A stretch of DNA of 64,000 nucleotides from NCBI GenBank assembly GCA_039819785.1, contig JBCBRH010000009.1, positions 1 through 64,000 on the forward strand, in the 5' to 3' direction. Origin of the DNA: JBCBRD01 sp039819785. Lineage in GTDB: Bacteria > Pseudomonadota > Alphaproteobacteria > Rhizobiales > Hyphomicrobiaceae. The notes under the pieces are model-generated. The model did not search any database and was not told where the DNA came from. It saw nothing but the letters and a program-made list of their open reading frames with translations. The position numbers and the translations under genes are program-made. Position 1 is the stretch's first letter; the number at the start of each line of letters is the position of its first letter. This document shows, in pieces, positions 15,241 through 22,603 of the stretch.

Positions 15241-17364
15241 TCACGGATTGTTGTCGACGGCCGTGGACATTTCCAACAACTCATCCGCAGGAAGAAAGCG
15301 ACCAGCCGGGCAGTCCTCATTGGTCAGGCTTTCATAAATCTGTTTGAGGTCGCCGCGAAACATCGGCCCCCGGGCACGAAGCGCAACACCGGCAGCGACA
15401 GACCCATCAGCCCAGCGTGCACGACACATCAGCTTTGTGAGGTACGCCGTCAGGTCAGCGCTATAGCCTGCCAATTGTGGTTCAGGAACCCCATCTGCGT
15501 TGCCGTCGCCGCCCCCAGTTCCCGACAAACCTACCGACGCGAAACGACGGCGTTGCGGCCCCGGGCCAAGCGCCGACATGGCCTCCCAGCGCTGTTTGTC
15601 TTCAGAGCCCGACCAACCCGCGTCCGTTGCGTCCTCTCCGAGAACGTCGCTCAACGACATCAACACCTGATCGCCGATGCGCCGGCTGCGCAGTTGGCTG
15701 ATGGCCCCTTTCAATGCTGCCAGCTCTTCATCTGAAGGTGCTTCAAAATTTATTCCACCCATGTCCGACAGCCTTGCATCACTTTGTTCCGGCGGGACGG
15801 CTTTCCATACCCTCACGCCCCGCAGGTCCGAAGCGGTGACGTCGGCCCTGCTCAGGTTTGCACCCCAAAGCTGCGCACGCTGCAGGCTCGCAGCTTCCAG
15901 TTTCGCGCCCTCCAGCACACCTCCTTGCAAACTGGCATAATTCAGGATGGCACCTTGCATCTCACTCGAACGAAAATCGGCAGCAAAAAGTTTGGCCCCC
16001 GTGAGATCAGTCCCCCTCAGGGATGAAATCGAGAAGTCCGCACCAGCTGCAGTTACGCCACCTGTCAGGTTGACCTTGTCCAGGTTTGCATTGGCCAGCA
16101 AGGCCCCATTCAAAATGGAATAAGCCAAGTTTGCACCGGTCAGGGCCGCACTTTCAAAATTGGCGCCCTCCGCATTGAGGCCTTCAAGCGTTGCGTTGAT
16201 GAGCTTTGCGTTGGAAAAATCAGCGCCGCGTGCCGACGTGCAGAACTCCTTCCGACGGCTTTCGTCCAGAAGGAATTCGGTAATGTCAGTGCAACCAAAC
16301 TTCACGTCCCGCAGGTCGGCACCACGGAAACTGGCACCATTCAGGATAGCACCGGTGAAATCAGCCTGATGCAGGTCCGAACGATCCAGGATGGCCGAGC
16401 GCAGATCCCGTCCCCTCAGGTTCAGCGTGGCTTCACCAGACGACACATCCCGGTCAACCACAAGGTCCGTATCCGTCACCTTGAGGTTACGCAAAAAGAC
16501 CCCGAACAGTGCGCCCTGATCGTCGACCCATGAAAACGGCGCGATGAAGCCGGCGTAGGCGTTATAGCCATCAAACCGGTCGGCTTGATTTTCAGGGCTT
16601 GGGAAGATCGTGCGCGAAAACCGGTCAAGCCGCTCGCCTGGAATAGTGGCGAAAAGGAACGAAAACAGCATCACGCCGAGCAACAGGCCGGTGGTGGCTA
16701 GAAACGTTATCGGGTAGGCGAGCGTCGTACGCCAGAAAGCTGAGAAAAACGACGATTCCGCACGTCGAAGGAAGATTCCCAGCAGGCTCAACATGACAAT
16801 GTCGAACACCAAAGCAATCCGGTGTGTCCAGGTGATCAGGACATCGTGGTACGGCAAGAAGACCAGTTGAATGTAAAGGATCAAGACGACGGGCAGGACG
16901 ACCAGCGTCAACCAACTCATCGCATGGAGAAAACCACCCATCACCGCGCTACGATGTGATCCGGCAATCGCTTGGACGAAAAAGAAGTTGTGAAGCTCTA
17001 ACCGCAACGGATGCGTGCGCCGTTTGCTTGTCTCCAGAAGGCGGATGGCGTTGTCGAACTCGAGGGTCTTCCGCGCGAGCAACACAAGTTGCCCGACAAT
17101 TCCGAGGTGGAACAGCACCAGAACAATCGGCGCGAACTGGAAAAACTGGGTGAGTTGTATGTCTACGCCGAGGATCGGAAGCGAAACCGCCGTCTCAAGC
17201 AGCAGATCCTTGTGCGTGACACCGGCCACCGCGATCATGAAGTAGGCCATAATCGCCAGAAAAATGAGCCAGGCTGTATGCGCTGTGTCGCTCGATCGAT
17301 TGACGGCGTCCAGCAGGCTGTACGGATTGACGGGTGTCTCCCCGTCGGACGCAGTGCGACCCAT
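15241..17364 (-). CDS. Membrane pentapeptide-repeat protein
   Basis: 707 residues from ATG 17364 (an upstream extension to 17463 is unlikely because it lacks a binding site). The N-terminal third has about five membrane spans: HTAWLIFLAIMAYFMIAVAG, FAPIVLVLFHLGIVGQLVLL, WLTLVVLPVVLILYIQLVFL, IALVFDIVMLSLLGIFL and ITFLATTGLLLGVMLFSFLF. After a loop with FDGYNAYAGF come many A(D/N)LxX repeats (LRGRDLRSAILDRSDLHQAD onward, to about residue 545), which form a right-handed quadrilateral beta-helix. The last 150 residues are non-repetitive and acidic, with Cys near MCRARW and NEDCPAG. Which side of the membrane the helix faces, and what it binds, are unknown. Confidence 0.85.
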   Translation of the reverse strand: MGRTASDGETPVNPYSLLDAVNRSSDTAHTAWLIFLAIMAYFMIAVAGVTHKDLLLETAVSLPILGVDIQLTQFFQFAPIVLVLFHLGIVGQLVLLARKTLEFDNAIRLLETSKRRTHPLRLELHNFFFVQAIAGSHRSAVMGGFLHAMSWLTLVVLPVVLILYIQLVFLPYHDVLITWTHRIALVFDIVMLSLLGIFLRRAESSFFSAFWRTTLAYPITFLATTGLLLGVMLFSFLFATIPGERLDRFSRTIFPSPENQADRFDGYNAYAGFIAPFSWVDDQGALFGVFLRNLKVTDTDLVVDRDVSSGEATLNLRGRDLRSAILDRSDLHQADFTGAILNGASFRGADLRDVKFGCTDITEFLLDESRRKEFCTSARGADFSNAKLINATLEGLNAEGANFESAALTGANLAYSILNGALLANANLDKVNLTGGVTAAGADFSISSLRGTDLTGAKLFAADFRSSEMQGAILNYASLQGGVLEGAKLEAASLQRAQLWGANLSRADVTASDLRGVRVWKAVPPEQSDARLSDMGGINFEAPSDEELAALKGAISQLRSRRIGDQVLMSLSDVLGEDATDAGWSGSEDKQRWEAMSALGPGPQRRRFASVGLSGTGGGDGNADGVPEPQLAGYSADLTAYLTKLMCRARWADGSVAAGVALRARGPMFRGDLKQIYESLTNEDCPAGRFLPADELLEMSTAVDNNP

Positions 17365-17789
17365 ATCGCTCACGTGAAACGCCCCCAAACTTAACAACCA
17401 ACACCCACGCCGGGCACTTGGCGCAGACCATAACGAAGAAAGTAAGACGGGCAACTGTGACACATGACTTGACCAAGCGCCCTGGAACAGGTGTTGCCAG
17501 CAAGCCTCAACGGGCCAAGCGTTTCAATTCTCCGCATTTTTCAAGATACCGCTCAATTGGCGCAAGGGTGGCTTTAGGCGTGATCCCAAGATCACAAAAA
17601 AGCGCAAATCCAGCTTCCGGGATACCGCGACCCTCAAAACGAACCAATGTTCGGCTTGATGAGGTCTGGTCATTCGCTCTACCGTTCCGTGGGATGGCGG
17701 GTATATAGCCTGCATCATCCTCGATGAAACCTCCAAAGCCTGGATCGGCTTTTGGGACAAAACTCCACGTATAAAAGGGTCATGCCAAC
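17365..17789. other. Gap between pentapeptide gene and YkgJ gene
   Basis: 425 bp. It contains the leftward reading frame reported at 17507-17750, which looks protein-like but lacks a usual start, and AAAAGGG at about 17773-17779, the probable ribosome binding site of the GTG at 17790. Nothing else is recognised. Confidence 0.35.
17507..17750 (-). pseudogene. Protein-like leftward frame without a usual start codon
   Basis: Open from a TGA upstream of 17790 to TGA at 17507-17509, this frame reads as a plausible C-terminal protein segment (for example FGGFIEDDAGYIPAIPRNGR, then LVRFEGRGIPEAGFALF and APIERYLEKCGELKRLAR). There is no ATG or GTG in it; the only TTG would give about 46 residues. 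It may be a decayed gene whose 5' part was lost, or a small gene with a rare start. I recognise no family. A TTG-started frame in another register (17524-17760) reads much less like protein. Confidence 0.35.
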
Positions 17790-18149
17790 GTGTACGACTG
17801 CCTCAACTGTCCGGGCTACTGCTGCTCCTATCCGCTGATCGCACTCAGGAAAAAAGACGTGGAGCGATTGGCCAAGCATTTCGACATCGCTTTCGATAAA
17901 GCCAAAGAGACATTTACCGAGCAGGCTCACGGCGAAAAATATGCCATGCGGCGTAAGGAAGATGAGCATTTTGGGAAAATCTGCCGCTTCTTTGACACCG
18001 AGGAGCGCCGGTGCACGATCTACAAGGCACGACCGAAAGTTTGCCGCACATACCCAAACACAAAGCGTTGCGGCTATTATGATTTCCTAGAAGCTGAACG
18101 GATTGCCCAGGACGATCCGGACTACATTGCGACCACGCATCACGCTTGA
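17790..18149 (+). CDS. YkgJ family cysteine-cluster protein
   Basis: 119 residues from GTG 17790, with AAAAGGG about ten bases upstream. Eight cysteines form the YkgJ (UPF0153) pattern: C-x2-C-x3-CC at 4-12 (CLNCPGYCC), then ICRFFD, RCTIYKARPKVCRTYP and KRCGYYD. Such clusters are predicted to bind zinc or an iron-sulfur centre. The biological role of the family is not established. It lies 79 bp upstream of a GST-like gene in the same orientation. Confidence 0.85.
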   Translation: MYDCLNCPGYCCSYPLIALRKKDVERLAKHFDIAFDKAKETFTEQAHGEKYAMRRKEDEHFGKICRFFDTEERRCTIYKARPKVCRTYPNTKRCGYYDFLEAERIAQDDPDYIATTHHA

Positions 18150-18228
18150 AGCCAACGACTTGAAGCACTGGCTTGGGCAACAGGCAGGCACAGAGCATGA
18201 AAGCAAACCCCCATAGAAGGGAGCTCGC

Positions 18229-18936
18229 ATGATTGTCTTGAAAAACTTTGGCCCAGCCTTTGGGCTTCCTGACCCGAGCCCCTTCTGCATGAAGGCAGAA
18301 ATACTGCTGAAAATGGCCGGTCAGGATTATGAAACCACATTCTGTGATCCCACCAAAATGCCAAAGGGCAAGGCCCCGGTTATTGTTGATGGTGGCGTCA
18401 CCATCCCTGACACCACGTTCATTCGCCGTCACCTGGAAAGCACCTATGACGTCGACTTTGACGCCGGCTTGTCACCTGCTGAGCGCGGGGTGGCCTGGGC
18501 GTTTGAAAAGCTGTGCGAAGACAACCTCTATTGGATCGTCTTGTCAGAGCGCTGGACGATCGACGCAAATTTCAACGCAGGACCGATCATCTATTTCAAA
18601 ACCATTTCAGCCCCGCTACGGCCCGTCATCGTTGCGCTCGTCCGCCGGCAGATCAAACGGAACTTGCACGGCCAGGGACTGGGTCGGCATACCCGCGACG
18701 AACTCATGACGATTGCGCAGACCGGCGTTGAGGCCATCTCCGCGCACCTTGGAGACAAACCCTATTTGATGGGCAATGAGCCATGCGGTGCGGACGCCGT
18801 TGTGTTCGGAACCATCGGCAATATGTTCAGCGAGATTTTCGAAACCAGGTTGCCGGAACTCGTACGCGCACACCCCAATCTGGTGGCTTACCGCGATCGC
18901 TGCATGGGGCGTTGGTACCCCGATTTCGAGGCCTGA
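18229..18936 (+). CDS. Glutathione S-transferase family protein (Fax/metaxin-like)
   Basis: 235 residues, with AGGGAG ahead of the ATG. The N-terminal thioredoxin-like half reads LPDPSPFCMKAEILLKMAGQDYE, with PKGKAPVIVDGG supplying the cis-Pro, then IPDTTFIRRHLES for the glutathione gamma-Glu site. The C-terminal helical half ends RAHPNLVAYRDRCMGRWYPDF. The pattern SPFCMKAE...F.RRHLE with an extended helical domain resembles the Fax/metaxin-like GST subgroup rather than detoxifying GSTs. Cys at the N-terminal helix (residue 20) could be catalytic. Substrate unknown. Confidence 0.85.
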   Translation: MIVLKNFGPAFGLPDPSPFCMKAEILLKMAGQDYETTFCDPTKMPKGKAPVIVDGGVTIPDTTFIRRHLESTYDVDFDAGLSPAERGVAWAFEKLCEDNLYWIVLSERWTIDANFNAGPIIYFKTISAPLRPVIVALVRRQIKRNLHGQGLGRHTRDELMTIAQTGVEAISAHLGDKPYLMGNEPCGADAVVFGTIGNMFSEIFETRLPELVRAHPNLVAYRDRCMGRWYPDFEA

Positions 18937-19032
18937 CCTGATCGCGGCGCAACGACGCGCAGCCAGCACATTTGCACAATTTCGCCACATTCGAGGTTCC
19001 CTTGCTGCACTGCAACAGACAGGGGTATTGCT

Positions 19033-19569
19033 ATGAAATTGAGCATCTTCGGGCTCATTGCTTCAATTGCGTTCGCAACTTGTGCAACGACAGCCCAGGC
19101 AGACATGCACACACGTGGCCTTTGGGGCGACATCGATGGTCCGCACTACGCGACACCATCCTCACGCCGGTCATATGTTGGTGCCGGTGGCCAGACACGA
19201 GCCTATCAGCCCGCCAGAAAAGCCAAGAAGAAAAAGAAACGCACGTACGCTGGATCGTCATACCGTAAGGTTTATGCGACCCCGCCGAGGCATGTTGCAG
19301 GTGTCGGCCCCCGCCCTGGCAAATGGTGCGGTTGGTGGATGCGAACGCAAAAGGGCGGCGGCCCGGAATTCAATGTCGCCTGGAATTGGCGCAAGTACGG
19401 AACCCCCGTGAGCGGCCCACGAGTCGGAGCCGTGGTCATTTGGCGACACCACGTGGGCATGATCACCGGGCAAACGGCAAATGGCCGCTGGATCGTCAAA
19501 TCCGGGAATGACGGAAACCGCGTCCGCGAACGTCCGCGTTCAGTGAAAGGCGCTGTTTTCCGGATGTAG
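19033..19569 (+). CDS. Exported CHAP/NlpC-like small protein
   Basis: 178 residues, with AGGGG seven bases before the ATG. The signal peptide is about 1-23 (SIFGLIASIAFATCATTAQA). A basic linker (KAKKKKKR, 63-70) precedes a compact C-terminal domain of about 90 residues: Cys99 in KWCGWWMRTQKGG, His139/His140 in WRHHVGMITG and Asn159 in KSGNDGN. A Cys-His-Asn order with hydrophobic strands fits the CHAP/NlpC-P60 cysteine-peptidase or amidase fold (similar to TIGR02594 proteins), suggesting peptidoglycan hydrolysis. Assignment rests on motif order only; a structural role without catalysis is possible. Confidence 0.7.
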   Translation: MKLSIFGLIASIAFATCATTAQADMHTRGLWGDIDGPHYATPSSRRSYVGAGGQTRAYQPARKAKKKKKRTYAGSSYRKVYATPPRHVAGVGPRPGKWCGWWMRTQKGGGPEFNVAWNWRKYGTPVSGPRVGAVVIWRHHVGMITGQTANGRWIVKSGNDGNRVRERPRSVKGAVFRM

Positions 19570-19670
19570 GATCTTCTCCAGTCGTGAGAAGCCAGGAGGG
19601 GCGGAGAGCAAAATCCAGCCCCTCCCCAGTCTCCCCCAGCCCCCAAATCAGAACCCATCGATCCAGTCCC

Positions 19671-21461
19671 TTACCGGTCCCGCCACATAACGCGGTAAAG
19701 ATCAAACCGGCGATCATGCAGGTTGCGCACGGTTCCAGCAGACCTCGCCGCCCGCAAATCTGACAGGTTGAGATCGGCAAAGGCAATAGTTTCGGTATTG
19801 GCAGCTGTGTCCGCTGCAATCCCGTCTCGCGCGAATGCAAAATCGCACGGCGTCAGGATGCAGCTCTCCGCATAGTGGATGTCCATATTTTCCACATTGG
19901 GCAGGTTGCCGACAACACCCGACAAAATCACGTAACACTGGTTTTCAATCGCGCGCGCCTGGCAGCAATAACGCACCCTCAGGTAGCCACGCCGCTCATC
20001 TGTGCAAAACGGCACGAACAGCAAGGATGCACCCTGGTCCACGAGGTGGCGGGCAAGCTCCGGAAACTCGCTGTCGTAACAGACCATAACACCGATGGGC
20101 CCGCAGTCCGTATTGATCACTTCGGCTCGGTTACCACCTTTGATATTCCACCAATAGGCTTCGCACGGCGTTGCGTGGATTTTCTCACGCGCATGCACCG
20201 ACCCATCGCGCAGAAAAACAAAACAAACGTTTTTGATCTCGCCATCATCGTCAATGATGGGGTGCGTCCCGCCAATGATGTTGATGTTGTAGCTGACCGC
20301 GAACGAACTCATGAAGGTTGTGAACCAGTCCGTGTATTGGACAATGCGCTCAACACCTTCTTTAGGTTGAAGCGGCTGATCCTCAAGTGACAGAAGCTGC
20401 AGCGTAATATTTTCTGGAAACACGACAAAATCAGAATCGTAGTCCGACGCGACGTCGACGAAATATTCGATCTGCTTCTTGAAATCTTCCTTCGCCGACA
20501 GCCCGCGCATCATGAATTGAACAGTCGCAACGCGGACGATCTCCTGCGGCGCCAATTGGTGGGCTGGGGTCTTTTTGCTGGGCTCTTCGGGCACACGCGG
20601 GTTGCGCCACAGCATGAGCGTCGCGTTCCCATCAGACTGCAGGTCCGAAAAGTCATAGTTGGGGAGAAAACCCAACGGCTCGAACCCGTTGGCCAGATGG
20701 AAATTGATCGTGGTGTCTTTGATCTCACGGGTCTGAACGGCTGCAATATAATCAGCAGGATCGGGATAGGCCTTCTGTCGGCGTGCGTACCCCGGCATCC
20801 GTCCTCCGAAGACGATGCCCTTTAGACCCCATTCCTCACAAAGGCTTTTGCGGGCCTTATAAAGCCGCTGCCCGATCCGCAACCGGCGATACTCCGGGTC
20901 GACGGCAACCTCCATACCGTAAAGATAGTCCCCATCGGCATCGTGGCGTGAGGCGTACCCGTTGCCGGTGATTTCATCCCACGTATGAGGTTTGAGCGCG
21001 ATCTTACCGGAGATGATGAACGTCGCACAGTGGCCGACGATCTGCCCACCGAACTCAGCTACAAACTGGCCGTCAGGAAAGTTATTGATTTGCCCGCGGA
21101 TCATGCGCGTCGTCATGGAGGGCTGCGGCGCATAAACCCGCTGCTCCAATTCGAAGATGGCTTTCACGTCCTTGATGGTCGCTCGGCGCACAACCAGCTT
21201 GGGCTTCGCGCGTTCAGCCTCTGCTTCACGCGATGTAGCAACGCGGGCGCTCGCGTCGGCGTCCTTATTGAGTGCCTTGGGTTGATTGAGTGCCTTGGGA
21301 TGCTCGTTCAAGTTCGCTCGCCCTTCAAGGTTGTTGATCAGGATAGCGGCTGCCAATACGCGTAACACACCAACGGCACTGTCAGTTCCCACCAAACCAT
21401 AGACCGGCCTCCATTTCGCTTCTGCTTGTAAAGTACGGTGGGAAAGGCCACGCACCAGCAT
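19671..21461 (-). CDS. GNAT acetyltransferase / carbon-nitrogen hydrolase fusion
   Basis: 596 residues as drawn from ATG 21461. TTG at 21311, preceded by AAGGG, would give 546 residues, closer to family length, and may be the true start. A GNAT N-acetyltransferase domain starts near residue 87 (KLVVRRATIKDVKAIFELEQ, acetyl-CoA loop DPEYRRLRIGQRLY). A nitrilase-superfamily domain follows (about 310-560) with the Glu-Lys-Cys triad in VFPENITLQ, HAREKIHATP and VMVCYDSEFPE. Fusions of this type are known across bacteria but their substrate is unsettled. An in-frame 18-bp duplication near the N-terminus encodes PKALNQPKALN. It is convergent with the CHAP-like gene. Confidence 0.88.
   Translation of the reverse strand: MLVRGLSHRTLQAEAKWRPVYGLVGTDSAVGVLRVLAAAILINNLEGRANLNEHPKALNQPKALNKDADASARVATSREAEAERAKPKLVVRRATIKDVKAIFELEQRVYAPQPSMTTRMIRGQINNFPDGQFVAEFGGQIVGHCATFIISGKIALKPHTWDEITGNGYASRHDADGDYLYGMEVAVDPEYRRLRIGQRLYKARKSLCEEWGLKGIVFGGRMPGYARRQKAYPDPADYIAAVQTREIKDTTINFHLANGFEPLGFLPNYDFSDLQSDGNATLMLWRNPRVPEEPSKKTPAHQLAPQEIVRVATVQFMMRGLSAKEDFKKQIEYFVDVASDYDSDFVVFPENITLQLLSLEDQPLQPKEGVERIVQYTDWFTTFMSSFAVSYNINIIGGTHPIIDDDGEIKNVCFVFLRDGSVHAREKIHATPCEAYWWNIKGGNRAEVINTDCGPIGVMVCYDSEFPELARHLVDQGASLLFVPFCTDERRGYLRVRYCCQARAIENQCYVILSGVVGNLPNVENMDIHYAESCILTPCDFAFARDGIAADTAANTETIAFADLNLSDLRAARSAGTVRNLHDRRFDLYRVMWRDR
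21267..21302. repeat. In-frame 18-bp tandem duplication
   Basis: ATTGAGTGCCTTGGG occurs at 21267-21281 and again at 21285-21299; the 18-bp units differ at one base. It falls in the N-terminal linker of the GNAT/nitrilase fusion and duplicates the residues PKALNQ/K without a frame change. Confidence 0.9.
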
Positions 21462-21863
21462 GGAGGTCGAAAGTCGAAAACAGTTTTATGAAGTTTTCGA
21501 GCAGCACCGGTTGATGCACCGCACCACCTAGCTTACGTATACATGGTAACTGCTGGGATGGCCGTGTCGCCGGGCAAAGCCGTCCTCCAGACGGATCACC
21601 CCTCTTAACCGTTAAGAGGGGGGGTCCGTTTTTCATTTTAGCGGTCGTTTGGCCCATTGGGCTCGGGCACGCACTCCGCCATAACGCGCATATTTAGACC
21701 GGTTACGGCAGATTTCGACGTAACGCAGTGCATTTTTCTGCCATCAAACGTCATCACCCTCTTCCAAAAATGAGACCTCGGTCCTAAGTCAAAGGTCTTA
21801 ACAGCGTCGCCAGCTTCCAACCCGATCTCGAAAGCTGGTCGGCACAACCTAGGGAGAAGATAA
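21462..21863. other. Divergent intergenic region with possible small RNA
   Basis: 402 bp between a leftward and a rightward gene. It holds a strong rightward terminator (21591-21633) with no coding sequence before it on that strand, so a short non-coding transcript may start in about 21470-21560. AGGGAGAAG just before 21864 is the ribosome binding site of the next gene. No known riboswitch or RNA family was recognised. Confidence 0.4.
21591..21633 (+). terminator. Rightward intrinsic terminator without an upstream gene
   Basis: An 18-bp stem (21591-21608 with 21612-21629), with one A-G mismatch and one T-G wobble, closes a 3-base loop and runs into TTTTT (21629-21633). It is oriented rightward, yet the nearest gene to its left is transcribed leftward. 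It is 230 bp before the start at 21864. Confidence 0.8.
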
Positions 21864-22073
21864 ATGACGAAAAAATTCCTGACCGCTAGTCTCTCATTGG
21901 CTCTGGCTGCACCTCTAGTCGCAACTGCGGCTTTCGCTGAAAAAACCGCTGACGTTGAGCGCCCGGCCCTTACGACAGAATCCACCGAAGCCCTGATCAA
22001 GCAGCGTGAGAAGTGGGGCGACAAGCCATCACTGTCCTCCGCTGACGCTGTCAAACAGGCCGGAAAGAAATAA
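21864..22073 (+). CDS. Small exported hypothetical protein
   Basis: 69 residues, with an excellent ribosome binding site (AGGGAGAAG). A signal peptide (about 1-25: FLTASLSLALAAPLVATAAFA) is followed by a short charged mature part of about 44 residues (EKTADVERPALTTESTEAL...SSADAVKQAGKK) with no cysteine. The strong initiation signals and typical export signal make it a real gene despite its size. No family recognised. It is convergent with the DUF3253 gene. Confidence 0.75.
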   Translation: MTKKFLTASLSLALAAPLVATAAFAEKTADVERPALTTESTEALIKQREKWGDKPSLSSADAVKQAGKK

Positions 22074-22124
22074 TCGCGCACCTGTGCTGATGCGTGGGAT
22101 CATATAAGCCGCTCTCCATGCGGC

Positions 22125-22457
22125 TCAGTTTGAACCATCCAACACCATACGAAGGCGGATCACCCCCTTGATTTCATCGGGGCCGATCCGCTTTCCTTTT
22201 TTGAGGATGTCAATTCTGCCGGCACGCGCCAACGCGGCAGCCTCCCGACGAACGGGCTTCAGCAGCGCGCGCCATTTGGCCTCGTCCGCCTCAAGCGCCC
22301 GCGCCACTTCGGACGGGCAGATCGACTTCTCCGTCCCGCGCACTGCACACAATTCCAAAATCTGTTGCCTGATCCGGCAGTCCCGGCTCTCGACCTGCGG
22401 ACCATCGATGAGGGTGTCTCCGGTGCACGATCCCGCCGCCGTCTTGTCGTCATCCAT
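22125..22457 (-). CDS. DUF3253 family protein
   Basis: 110 residues. The DUF3253 winged-helix-like signature is clear: IRQQILELCAVRG..KSICPSEVARAL (29-55), KWRALLKPVRREAAALARAGRIDILKKGKRI (61-91), then KGVIRLR. The family is found widely but has no assigned function; the fold suggests a small nucleic-acid-binding protein. The N-terminal 25 residues vary. It is divergent from uvrA (146 bp gap). Confidence 0.85.
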   Translation of the reverse strand: MDDDKTAAGSCTGDTLIDGPQVESRDCRIRQQILELCAVRGTEKSICPSEVARALEADEAKWRALLKPVRREAAALARAGRIDILKKGKRIGPDEIKGVIRLRMVLDGSN

Positions 22458-22570
22458 TTCTCACCACCATCCTTTGCGGTCGGCAACGGTATCTGCGTCG
22501 TAGTCTTTCTGGTGGGTGCAAACTCTAACACCGCGCTGAACCCATTTGCCCAGAGGCAAACCCACTCGTT

Positions 22571-22600
22571 TACGAAGTTCCCGCGATCTTCTACGAAGTT
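22571..22600 (+). promoter_or_regulatory. Direct repeat and degenerate LexA-like site before uvrA
   Basis: TACGAAGTT occurs at 22571-22579 and 22592-22600, a 21-bp period, ending three bases before the uvrA ATG at 22604. Between and overlapping them, GTTC-N7-CTTC (22577-22591) differs by one base from the LexA box GTTC-N7-GTTC. uvrA is a common SOS gene, so this may be a weak operator. If so, the real start could be the downstream ATG at 22685. Confidence 0.35.
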
Positions 22601-22603
22601 ACC

